Positions 29,803 through 38,770 of a stretch of DNA of 64,000 bases are shown one piece after another. The first letter of the stretch is position 1; each line of letters begins with the position of its first letter. The notes beneath the pieces were generated by a model. It was given only the letters and a program-made list of their open reading frames with translations, did not search any database and was not told where the DNA came from. Origin of the DNA: Candidatus Melainabacteria bacterium RIFCSPHIGHO2_02_FULL_34_12 (GTDB lineage Bacteria; Cyanobacteriota; Vampirovibrionia; 2-02-FULL-35-15). The translations under genes and the position numbers were made by a program. The stretch spans positions 28,367 through 92,366 of the forward strand of contig MFRM01000005.1 in assembly GCA_001784555.1 (NCBI GenBank). Direction: 5' to 3'.

Positions 29803-31323
29803 ATGGCAATTAAGACAGATGAAATAGTAAGCATATTAAAAGAAGAGATAAGTCAGTATCAGGAAAAACTGACTGTAAGCAATGTTGGAAGTGTAATATC
29901 AGTCGGTGACGGAATTGCAAGAGTTCATGGACTTGAAAAAGCAATGTCCAGTGAACTAGTGGAATTTGATGATAAAGATAAAACCGTGGGAATGGTTTTA
30001 AACCTGGAAGAAGACAGTGTCGGTATAGTTTTATTTGGCGATGCCAGAGACGTAAGAGAAGGAACACAAGTAAAAACTACAGGAAGAATTGCATCGGTTC
30101 CTGTAGGTGATGAATTAATCGGTCGTGTTGTAAGTCCTATTGGAAAACCGCTTGACGGCAAAGGTGAATTTAAATCAAACAAATTCAGACCAGTAGAAAA
30201 AGTAGCTCCTGGGATTATAAAAAGACAATCGGTTTGTGAGCCACTTCAAACAGGAATTGCAGCAATTGACTCCATGATTCCAATCGGTCGCGGACAAAGA
30301 GAATTAATTATAGGCGACAGACAGACAGGAAAAACTGCAATTGCAATTGACACTATCATAAATCAAAAAAATCAGCCAAACCGTCCTATCTGCATTTATG
30401 TAGCCATCGGACAAAGGCAAGGTTCAGTTGCTCAGATTAAAAAAACACTTGAAGATGCAGGAGCAATGGAATATACCATAATTGTCACTGCAGCATCCAC
30501 TGATCCTCCAGCACTGCAGTTTATTGCACCGTTTGCAGGAGCAGCCATAGGCGAAGAGTTTATGGAAAAAGGGAAACACGTTTTAATTATTTATGATGAT
30601 CTTACAAAACATTCATGGGCATACAGAGCAATGAGTCTTTTGCTTCGTCGACCGCCTGGTCGTGAAGCATATCCCGGTGATGTGTTTTATCTGCATAGCA
30701 GACTGCTAGAACGTGCTGCAAAACTAAGCGATAAACTTGGCGGCGGCTCAATGACAGCTCTTCCAATTATTGAAACTCAGGCAGGTGATGTTTCTGCATA
30801 TATTCCTACAAATGTAATTTCTATTACTGACGGACAGATATTTCTTGAAACAGATTTATTTAATGCCGGTACAAGACCTGCAATCAATGCCGGTATTTCA
30901 GTAAGTCGTGTAGGCGGTGCAGCCCAGACAAAAGCCATGAAAATGGTGGCAGGAAAACTCAGACTGGATTTGGCACAGTTTAGAGAAATGGAGGCATTTG
31001 CACAGTTTGCATCGGATCTTGATCCAGCAACCCAGCAACAGATTAAGCGCGGTCAAAAACTTACCGAGGTATTAAAGCAGCCACAGTACAACCCGCTTTC
31101 AGTAGCACAACAAGTCACCATCATTTATGCAGCAAATGAAGGTGTTCTTGATAATGTCGAAAATAAAGACATTCAAAGATTTAAATCAGAATGGTTTAGA
31201 TTCATGAGTGCAAACAATAAAAAACTAGAAGATAAATTAAACAGCGGTGCAGCTCTTGATGATAATGAAAAGAAAGAGCTGAAATCTGCTCTTGAAAAGT
31301 TCAGGGACAATTTAATTAGTTAA
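29803..31323 (+). CDS. atpA: ATP synthase F1 subunit alpha
   Basis: [18 protein letters not shown], full-length, diagnostic motifs. Confidence 0.97.
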   Translation: MAIKTDEIVSILKEEISQYQEKLTVSNVGSVISVGDGIARVHGLEKAMSSELVEFDDKDKTVGMVLNLEEDSVGIVLFGDARDVREGTQVKTTGRIASVPVGDELIGRVVSPIGKPLDGKGEFKSNKFRPVEKVAPGIIKRQSVCEPLQTGIAAIDSMIPIGRGQRELIIGDRQTGKTAIAIDTIINQKNQPNRPICIYVAIGQRQGSVAQIKKTLEDAGAMEYTIIVTAASTDPPALQFIAPFAGAAIGEEFMEKGKHVLIIYDDLTKHSWAYRAMSLLLRRPPGREAYPGDVFYLHSRLLERAAKLSDKLGGGSMTALPIIETQAGDVSAYIPTNVISITDGQIFLETDLFNAGTRPAINAGISVSRVGGAAQTKAMKMVAGKLRLDLAQFREMEAFAQFASDLDPATQQQIKRGQKLTEVLKQPQYNPLSVAQQVTIIYAANEGVLDNVENKDIQRFKSEWFRFMSANNKKLEDKLNSGAALDDNEKKELKSALEKFRDNLIS

Positions 31324-31547
31324 ATTACACCTAGTTCTATATTTTCTGGACTAACCTTATATCCTTCACTTTCAAGAATGCTTTTAAGCAGAGAGCAACC
31401 AGTAGAGGAACAGTCATGTCCGCTTATTTGAGCTTTATTTCCATTGATCCTCAAGTCAAGTCCATTAAACTTGCCCATTCTCTTAAAAATATCAAATACA
31501 CTAAACAAAGCAGGTGCCATAACATGATGAACAGTTGATTCGCTCAT
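31320..31547 (-). CDS. hypothetical protein (75 aa)
   Basis: ORF convergent with and overlapping atpA by 4 nt; CSSTGC motif. Confidence 0.45.
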   Translation of the reverse strand: MSESTVHHVMAPALFSVFDIFKRMGKFNGLDLRINGNKAQISGHDCSSTGCSLLKSILESEGYKVSPENIELGVI

Positions 31548-31625
31548 ATTTTTAATTCCTTAATTTTATAGTTAATAAATATTTTACTCCTGTTATGACA
31601 TTATGTCAATAAGGTAAAGTAGGGG

Positions 31626-32168
31626 TTGTTAAAATTACTTAGTAAATTGATGTTGGAATTTTTTCAAAATTTAATTGAAACTTTTATGACTTTGGTGCTG
31701 CCAAGCTGCTTTAAAATTCTTTTAGTTGTTTTAGTCGCATTTTTCAGTAAATATTTGGTTAACGTTGCTGCTGATAATTTTTTAAGCAGGTTAAGAAAAA
31801 CCGGCAGAATTAGTTCACTAAAGCAAATTTTTTATTCTACAAGCAGTGCAATTATTACTGCAATTGCAGCCATAATGATACTTCATGAGCTTGGGCTGGA
31901 TGTTATGCCCATTATTGCCAGTGCAGGATTACTCAGCTTAGCAGTAAGTTTAGGAGCACAGCACATTGTAAAAGATGTAGTAAACGGATTTTTTATTTTA
32001 CTTGAGGATCAATTTGGAATTGGTGACACAATAAAAATTGGAGATATTACTGGTGTAGTTGAAAATATGAATTTAAGAATTACTTCTTTAAAAGATACCT
32101 CTGGTGGAATTCACATTATTCCAAACGGTGAAATCAAGCAAGTAAGTGTATTAAATTACAGAAAGTAA
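31626..32168 (+). CDS. MscS family mechanosensitive channel (short form)
   Basis: ASAGLLSLAVSLGAQHIVKDVVNGFFILLEDQFGIGDTIKIGDITGVVE. Confidence 0.85.
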   Translation: MLKLLSKLMLEFFQNLIETFMTLVLPSCFKILLVVLVAFFSKYLVNVAADNFLSRLRKTGRISSLKQIFYSTSSAIITAIAAIMILHELGLDVMPIIASAGLLSLAVSLGAQHIVKDVVNGFFILLEDQFGIGDTIKIGDITGVVENMNLRITSLKDTSGGIHIIPNGEIKQVSVLNYRK

Positions 32169-32173
32169 AATAA

Positions 32174-33619
32174 ATGTCAGAAAAAGAAATAAGAGTCCGC
32201 ATAGCCCCAAGCCCAACTGGCAGTCTTCATTTAGGCACTGTAAGAACATCTTTTTATAATTGTCTATTTGCAAAAAAACATGGCGGGAAATTCATTCTTA
32301 GAATTGAAGATACTGATGTTCAAAGAAACAAAGACGAATATACAAAAGAAATCTTAGATGGTTTTAACTGGCTTGGGATTAAATTTGATGAAGGACCTTA
32401 TTATCAAAGTGCCAGACTAGATTTATACAGAAAGTTTGCTCAAAAGCTTTTAGATGAGGGAAAAGCATATTATTGTTTTGTCACACCAGAAGAACTAGAT
32501 GAGCTTAGAAAAATCCAACGTGCTGCAAAAGTCCCTGAAAAATACGACAACAGACACAGAAATCTTACTAAAGATCAAAAAGATAAATTTATCTCTGAAG
32601 GAAGAAAAGCAGTAACCAGATTTAAACTGCCCGACAATACAGACATAAAATGGAATGATGAAATAAGAGGACTTGTTTCAGTAAACACTAATGACCTGGG
32701 CGGAGATCCAGTCATTATGCGTGCTGATGGTATTCCGCTTTATAACTTTGCAGTGGTAGTAGATGACGGTGATATGAAAATGACCCATGTTATACGTGGT
32801 GATGATCACCTTCATAACACAGCTAAGCAAATCCCTATTTTTGAAGCTCTTGGATTTCCTGTACCAATTTTTGCGCATGCTCCGCTTATTTTTACCCATG
32901 ACAGAGAAAAGTTAAGTAAAAGAAAACACGGCGACATTGCAAATATAGATAAATACCAAAAAGAAGGATATCTTCCTGAAGCTATGGCAAATTATTTAGT
33001 CCATATGAGCTGGACACAGCCAGATAAACCTGAAGAAGAAATATTTAAAATCGATGCTGTAGCTTTAAAATTTGAACTTTCTAGAATCAGCAAAAGCTCT
33101 GCTGTTTATGATCTACCGAAATTAAACTGGTTTAACAATCACTACATAAAAGAAAAATCTCTAAGTGAAATATACGAGCTCTCAAAAAGATTTCTTGAAA
33201 AAGATTTAAATTTATCTATCTATCCAAAAGATCAAATCTTAAAAATGATAGATGCTGTCCGTACTGGTTTAAATAAGCTGGACGAGCTGCCAGGGCTTAT
33301 AAAGTTCTTTTTCAATGACGAATTTGATTTTAGTAGAGACGAGGTTGCCTCGTCTCTACGTACAGAAAATGGGCGAAGGGTTTTAGAGAAAATATTGATC
33401 CAAATTAATTTATTTAATTTTCAAAACCCAGGTGATTGTAAAAATAAAGTAGATGGCATTGGGAAAGAGTTAGCTCTTAAAGGAAAAGATTTATATTGGC
33501 CGCTTCGTGTAGCACTGTCCGGCTCAAACAAAGGCCCTGACCTGGGTTTAATTATTTCACTTCTGGGTGCTGAGAAAGTAAAAAGCAGAATTGAGAAGGC
33601 ATTGAAGGTTTTGGTTTAG
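32174..33619 (+). CDS. gltX: glutamate--tRNA ligase
   Basis: RIAPSPTGSLHLGTVRT (HIGH region), KLSKRKHGD (KMSKS region). Confidence 0.96.
   Translation: MSEKEIRVRIAPSPTGSLHLGTVRTSFYNCLFAKKHGGKFILRIEDTDVQRNKDEYTKEILDGFNWLGIKFDEGPYYQSARLDLYRKFAQKLLDEGKAYYCFVTPEELDELRKIQRAAKVPEKYDNRHRNLTKDQKDKFISEGRKAVTRFKLPDNTDIKWNDEIRGLVSVNTNDLGGDPVIMRADGIPLYNFAVVVDDGDMKMTHVIRGDDHLHNTAKQIPIFEALGFPVPIFAHAPLIFTHDREKLSKRKHGDIANIDKYQKEGYLPEAMANYLVHMSWTQPDKPEEEIFKIDAVALKFELSRISKSSAVYDLPKLNWFNNHYIKEKSLSEIYELSKRFLEKDLNLSIYPKDQILKMIDAVRTGLNKLDELPGLIKFFFNDEFDFSRDEVASSLRTENGRRVLEKILIQINLFNFQNPGDCKNKVDGIGKELALKGKDLYWPLRVALSGSNKGPDLGLIISLLGAEKVKSRIEKALKVLV
33333..33359. repeat. GTAGAGAC palindrome in frame inside gltX
   Basis: GTAGAGACGAGG-ttg-CCTCGTCTCTAC, 12-bp perfect arms. 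Confidence 0.85.
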
Positions 33620-33623
33620 TACT

Positions 33624-34451
33624 ATGTTTATTCGAAGAGTAAATCAAACTGTACTCAGTCAACTCCCTAGAACATGTGACTGGGCAGAAAAAGCAAATTT
33701 TCCTATTAGTAAAAAAGATCTTCAACTTACATCAAGAAATGGAAACTCTAATGAATATCCAAATGTAAGATTAACAAACAATGCTTTAGAAGAAGTATTC
33801 GAAAGACTTACCAGCGATGGTGTGGTTTGTATTCATAATGTTGCACAAGCAACTCAAAACCTAGTAGCAAATAAAGTTAATAGGAAGGCAATGAGAATGA
33901 TACAAAGAGCGCTTCAATTTAGAACAACTATGTGGACAGCACATCATTTAGTAAACCAGTATCCTAATCTCTTAAAGCAAGATGATCATCTTACCCTTAA
34001 ACCTACTATATACATGAGAAAAAAAATTAGCACATCATCGCCTCATTGTGATTATAATAGGCCTACACTCAGATCATTTTCTTATCCACTAATTAATGGT
34101 GAGTTATTTTTTGTGGATACTATAGAATGTAAACCAGATGAACTCATCTCAGAAAGCTCTGTGACTTATCCTAAAAAATACGTGCATTTGCCACGATTTA
34201 TTCCAGAAGGACAAGATAACTATGAATTCCCAGTCATTATATTTGCTGACGGAGCATTAATTTGTCATGGTACAAGAAAAATTGATTCTTCAAGGAGAAG
34301 ATACCTACAAACTATTGAATTACAAGAAACTTTTGTTAGAAACCATGAAGGAGGAATTGCAAATGTACCAAGAACTACTGTATCTAATTTTATTCACTCA
34401 GTTGGTTTCCCACAAGGCTGTTTTGAAAGTTTTAGTGTAAGTTATACCTGA
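33624..34451 (+). CDS. hypothetical protein, possible 2OG-Fe(II) oxygenase-like
   Basis: SPHCDYN (HxD) ... ICHGTRKIDSSRRRYLQT (distal H and R) arrangement only. Confidence 0.45.
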   Translation: MFIRRVNQTVLSQLPRTCDWAEKANFPISKKDLQLTSRNGNSNEYPNVRLTNNALEEVFERLTSDGVVCIHNVAQATQNLVANKVNRKAMRMIQRALQFRTTMWTAHHLVNQYPNLLKQDDHLTLKPTIYMRKKISTSSPHCDYNRPTLRSFSYPLINGELFFVDTIECKPDELISESSVTYPKKYVHLPRFIPEGQDNYEFPVIIFADGALICHGTRKIDSSRRRYLQTIELQETFVRNHEGGIANVPRTTVSNFIHSVGFPQGCFESFSVSYT

Positions 34452-35161
34452 ACTAACACCATACTCCAGTAAGCATACTGTGCTGTACCAGGCAGAACAA
34501 TAGAACGAGACTCTCCTGCTGTAAGTAAATCTCCATCTAAATGTTCATCCATAGTTTCTTCTATTGCAGCTCCTACATCATGTGCAGGATCCAGGACATC
34601 GGTAATAGTTGCAATGAAATCATGCAGACTTTTAAAATTTCCAAGTCTTTTAAGCTTACCTGAGATGCCTATAAATTTCCCTCCAATATTATTGTCAGAA
34701 ATAAGCGGGGCAATGTGAGGGCTGTTTGCTTCAGAAAATTTTTGACAGCTTAAAATCAGCTCATCAATATCATTTCTTACCACCCTAAAAGATCTAGGAT
34801 TTCTGTCTCCTAATCTTTCTATCTGAAAACATGTCCCTGGATTTATTAAATTAAAATGATTTCTTTCATTAGTCATATCTATTTCTAATTTTCTACTAGC
34901 ATGATCTAAGAGTGCTGAACCATGATCATAATCACCCTTATTCGTGTCCCAGGCAACTCCAATAAAAACAATGTTTTTATCTGTACCGTATACAACCCTG
35001 CCACTAGTGTTTTTTGAAACTTTTTTTGCAAGCCTTGTAAAGTCATAAATATCTATGCCAGATATAGAATTTTCATGCTTTCTTGCATGAGTTTTAACAA
35101 GACCTACTAAACTATGAGGCATGGCTGGTCTTTCAATAAATGACATGTGCCTAACAAACAT
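34442..35161 (-). CDS. hypothetical protein (239 aa)
   Basis: Long ORF convergent with the 33624 ORF; no recognised domain. Confidence 0.5.
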   Translation of the reverse strand: MFVRHMSFIERPAMPHSLVGLVKTHARKHENSISGIDIYDFTRLAKKVSKNTSGRVVYGTDKNIVFIGVAWDTNKGDYDHGSALLDHASRKLEIDMTNERNHFNLINPGTCFQIERLGDRNPRSFRVVRNDIDELILSCQKFSEANSPHIAPLISDNNIGGKFIGISGKLKRLGNFKSLHDFIATITDVLDPAHDVGAAIEETMDEHLDGDLLTAGESRSIVLPGTAQYAYWSMVLVQV

Positions 35162-35169
35162 GATCTTTA

Positions 35170-35517
35170 TTAAACCACCCTGTTAAAAAAACAAGATCTG
35201 CTTCCTGTATGGCATGCAACCTCGCCGATTTGTTCAACTTTTACCAGAATGGTGTCATTGTCACAGTCATAGTAAAGTTCTTTCACTTTTTGGACATCGC
35301 CTGATTTATGTCCTTTGTGCCAGAGTTCATTTCGTGAGCGGCTATAAAAATAAGTTTCTTTGGTTTCAAGTGTTTTTTCAAAAGATTCTTTATTCATAAA
35401 TGCCACCATTAAAATCGCACCGTCTTTATAGTCCTGAACTATTGCCGGCACAAGCCCGTGGTTTTGCCACTGAATTTTAGAAAAATCTATTTTTTTTGTG
35501 ATTTCTTCGTTATTCAT
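35170..35517 (-). CDS. hisI: phosphoribosyl-AMP cyclohydrolase
   Basis: [58 protein letters not shown] motifs. Confidence 0.95.
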   Translation of the reverse strand: MNNEEITKKIDFSKIQWQNHGLVPAIVQDYKDGAILMVAFMNKESFEKTLETKETYFYSRSRNELWHKGHKSGDVQKVKELYYDCDNDTILVKVEQIGEVACHTGSRSCFFNRVV

Positions 35518-35663
35518 TAACTTAATTTTAACCTTTTAATTGCGAGTAAAGCGAAGCAATCTCTAGTAAATTATGCAAAATAGATTGAGGAGATAAAAGC
35601 CATTGACAAAACCACCATTGATTTACGATAATTAAATTACGGGATTAATCAACAAAAGGGTAT

Positions 35664-36695
35664 TTAAAAGGCGGCATTAACAAGTGTCGCCTTTTGCTTT
35701 TTCTGTATTTCCAGATAGTTTTCTTTTGCCGGGCCAAAATGAGGCATGATTTCTGCAGATGTAACAGTACCACGCACACCTAGTCCATACAGCCAAATAC
35801 CGCTTTTCATAAAACCTAAAATCGGACCATTTACATTTGCTGCCATTGTGGTTTCATCACCTAAAACAAATTGATGAGTTGAAATTTTTCCTTCAAATGT
35901 TCTGCCTGTAATTTTTACATTTGTAGAAAGTGGTTTTTTTGTATTTCTGGTATCAACTACTCCACCAGTTGTGACTCTGTCGCGTGGACATATATTTGCC
36001 ATCTCAAGCATAATGTCATCTGCATGCTCCATATGATGAAGCTCAAGAATTCCATTGCGTTTATTTAATTCCTGAATAATTTCTTCATCTGTCATTTTTA
36101 AAACTATTGCAGGATTAAATCCATCCAGATGTGCAATGTCTTCACGTATGGTGGCTTTGTATGTTTCCCAGTTGCTTATTCCTACACCAAAAGTTATGGT
36201 TACATCCAGAATCTCTACAAATGACTGGGCTCCTAGTGCTGCTGCTGTAGTAAGAAGTCCAGGTGTTGCACCACAACCAGTTAAATAAAGAATGCCACAT
36301 TCTTTAAAAAGGCTGTCAAGATCTTTTATCATCTGAACTGCTTTTGTTCTTTTAAGCGCATCTACTATTACACCTTTATAACCAAGAGCAGAAATTTCTT
36401 TTGCAATGCTTGGAATAAACTCATTAGGAAGATTTGGCAGTGCAATAAAAATTGCATTTATTTTTCCTTTATGATTTTTAATCAAGTCATTAATTGGTGT
36501 AGTAGAAGATCTTGCACCTGTAATTTTTTCAACAGAAGAAGCTTCCTTCACAGTTAATCCATCAATGCCGCTCTCATTAAAAAAATATGCGCTTCTGTCA
36601 CATATGCCAACCAGTTTAAATTCTTTTTTTTGTTCAATAAGCAAAGCCATATTTTTGCCTAATCCGCCCGAGCCTAATATTGCTACGTTAATCAT
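35664..36695 (-). CDS. saccharopine-dehydrogenase-like NAD(P)-binding oxidoreductase
   Basis: VAILGSGGLGKNMALL Rossmann motif; GCGATPGLLTTAA. Confidence 0.6.
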   Translation of the reverse strand: MINVAILGSGGLGKNMALLIEQKKEFKLVGICDRSAYFFNESGIDGLTVKEASSVEKITGARSSTTPINDLIKNHKGKINAIFIALPNLPNEFIPSIAKEISALGYKGVIVDALKRTKAVQMIKDLDSLFKECGILYLTGCGATPGLLTTAAALGAQSFVEILDVTITFGVGISNWETYKATIREDIAHLDGFNPAIVLKMTDEEIIQELNKRNGILELHHMEHADDIMLEMANICPRDRVTTGGVVDTRNTKKPLSTNVKITGRTFEGKISTHQFVLGDETTMAANVNGPILGFMKSGIWLYGLGVRGTVTSAEIMPHFGPAKENYLEIQKKQKATLVNAAF

Positions 36696-36733
36696 TATTT
36701 ATCTCCTTTATCTAGGGTAATATTTTACATCAC

Positions 36734-36765
36734 TGTAGAGACATGCTGCAGCATGTCTCTACAGG
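36734..36765. repeat. 32-bp perfect palindrome (GTAGAGAC family)
   Basis: CTGTAGAGACATGCTGCAGCATGTCTCTACAG. Confidence 0.9.
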
Positions 36766-36917
36766 CGTATAATTGCAAATTTTCGGTTATTATTAATTTG
36801 TTTCTTTTTTATTAACAATGGAAAACAAAATTGTTTTAAACTCCGTCTGTATGGAATATAAATTCTAAAAAGACATAAAATCCAGTGAATAATAAGAAAA
36901 TGAAGGATGAAGATTAA

Positions 36918-37991
36918 ATGAGTGCTCAAGATAAAGTTCATGACGTAATAATTATCGGCGGTGGCCCTGCAGGTCTTATGTGTGCTTTTTATTGCGGGAC
37001 TAGCGGCATAAAACCAATGATACTTGAAGCGCTGGATTTTCTTGGCGGTCAGTCTGCTGCTCTTTATCCTGAAAAACCTGTCTATGATGTTCCTGGAATA
37101 ATTGAATGTACAGGACAAGAACTTGCTGACACATTAACTGAACAGGTAATGCAAATAGAACCACATGTTGAGTTTAATCAGAGCGTTGAAGAAATGAAAC
37201 ACATTGATGGTGTATGGAATTTAATCTGCAAATCAGGAAAAGTTTTTAAAACTAAAGCTATGGTGGTTGCTACTGGTAAGGGTGCATTTTCTCCAATCAG
37301 ACTTGGAGTTCCCGGCGAAGATGAATATGCAGGGAAAGGACTTACTTATAGCGTAAAACACATTTCAGATTATAAAGGAAAAGATATTTTAATAGTAGGC
37401 GGCGGTGACAGTGCAATGGACTGGACATGCACACTTAAAGATGTAGCAAAAAGCGTTACATTAATCCACCGCAGAGACGGATTTAAAGCTCATATTGGTG
37501 CAGTAAATCAGGTAAAAGCCATGGCAGAAGCTAAAGAAATAAATATGTTTATTCCTTATGAAATAAAAAAAATTGAAGGTGCAGGTAAAGTTGAAAAAGT
37601 TACTGTTTTTAATAATCAGACAAATGAAGAAAAAGCTTTTCCTGTTCAAAGTATTATTATTTGTGCAGGTTTCAGACCTACTACTGATGCACTTAAAAAA
37701 TGGGGTCTTGAATTAAATGAAAAAGGAATGATAGTAACTAATGAGATTTGCAAAACAAATCAGTCAGGTATTTTTGCAGTAGGTGATGCTACAGAATATA
37801 TCGGTAAAAGACATTTAATAGTTATGGAATTTGGAGAAGCAGCCAGTGCTGCTGGTGCAGTATCTACCTACATCTACGGCAAAGGCAAAGGTGGCGCAGA
37901 ATGGTGGGCAGGACCAAAGAAAAAGAAAACCGGCAACGTTGAAACAAACAGAGATGACGATTCCCAGAAACAACCTGTCGGTGCTAAGTAG
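36918..37991 (+). CDS. thioredoxin-reductase-like ferredoxin/flavodoxin--NADP+ reductase
   Basis: IIIGGGPAGLMCAFYCG, FLGGQ, DILIVGGGDSAMDW, FAVGDATEY motifs. Confidence 0.8.
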   Translation: MSAQDKVHDVIIIGGGPAGLMCAFYCGTSGIKPMILEALDFLGGQSAALYPEKPVYDVPGIIECTGQELADTLTEQVMQIEPHVEFNQSVEEMKHIDGVWNLICKSGKVFKTKAMVVATGKGAFSPIRLGVPGEDEYAGKGLTYSVKHISDYKGKDILIVGGGDSAMDWTCTLKDVAKSVTLIHRRDGFKAHIGAVNQVKAMAEAKEINMFIPYEIKKIEGAGKVEKVTVFNNQTNEEKAFPVQSIIICAGFRPTTDALKKWGLELNEKGMIVTNEICKTNQSGIFAVGDATEYIGKRHLIVMEFGEAASAAGAVSTYIYGKGKGGAEWWAGPKKKKTGNVETNRDDDSQKQPVGAK

Positions 37992-38014
37992 AGACGCGGT
38001 AACCGCGTCTCTAC
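37988..38014. repeat. 27-bp palindrome containing the TAG stop codon of the upstream reductase
   Basis: GTAGAGACGCGGT-a-ACCGCGTCTCTAC. Confidence 0.88.
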
Positions 38015-38026
38015 GACGGTTAACCT

Positions 38027-38410
38027 TTAACCAGATGCAGCCTTTCTTAAGGTTACAGGAATATCTGGGATATTTGCTCTGCCAGAATTTGGACTAGAAA
38101 GATTTGCATCTGTTTGTTCATTTGGAGGAAAAATTTGCAAGTTAGGCAATGTATTTTCACTTCCCATACAAACATTCATGATCGAACCAGCTACAACTCC
38201 AATTAACGGCAGTACCAATGTTTCAACCACTGAGTTTCCTGTATTAAAAATTAAATCACATAAAAATTTTCCAAATGAAAATACTACTAACGAACGACCG
38301 GTAAGCTGACCAAATGATATCTGTGTGTTTGGAACATTTCTTTTATAAAAAGGTGTTTGTGGAATAGTTTTATTTAGTACCGTGTCTAGCGGTCCGTAAA
38401 CTCTTGGCAT
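38027..38410 (-). CDS. hypothetical protein (127 aa)
   Basis: ORF only. Confidence 0.45.
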   Translation of the reverse strand: MPRVYGPLDTVLNKTIPQTPFYKRNVPNTQISFGQLTGRSLVVFSFGKFLCDLIFNTGNSVVETLVLPLIGVVAGSIMNVCMGSENTLPNLQIFPPNEQTDANLSSPNSGRANIPDIPVTLRKAASG

Positions 38411-38514
38411 CTATATAAAAATCCTTTTCATAAGTAAAAAACTTTTTAATGAAGTATTCTACTCCTGAAGGGACTTGAAATGGCCAAACGTGATTGAATG
38501 TTACAGAAAAGGAT

Positions 38515-38712
38515 TTAGTCTTTTTTAGAGCTGTCTTCGTCGGTAAAACCAGCCTTCATTTCAGTGGCTGCAGATGTCAGTGATTCCTTAAAATTTCTAA
38601 GTCCTTTGCCAAGATTCTTGCCTAATTCTGGGAGCTTTTTAGGCCCAAAAATTACAAGTGCAATTCCTAAAATAACAATGACTTCGGGTATTCCTAGGTT
38701 AAATGGGAGCAT
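38515..38712 (-). CDS. tatA: TatA/E family twin-arginine translocase subunit
   Basis: [39 protein letters not shown]; likely start at the internal Met (38712), not 38760. Confidence 0.9.
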   Translation of the reverse strand: MLPFNLGIPEVIVILGIALVIFGPKKLPELGKNLGKGLRNFKESLTSAATEMKAGFTDEDSSKKD

Positions 38713-38738
38713 AATAATTAGATAGTAGCACAGATGAT

Positions 38739-38770
38739 CTGTAGGGGTTTGCCATGGCAAACCCCTACAG
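38739..38770. repeat. 32-bp perfect palindrome containing the GH116 gene stop codon
   Basis: CTGTAGGGGTTTGCCATGGCAAACCCCTACAG. Confidence 0.9.

Noticed and set aside
36759-37118. Minus-strand 119-aa ORF
   Set aside because: Overlaps the start of the reductase gene on the other strand and lacks any domain.
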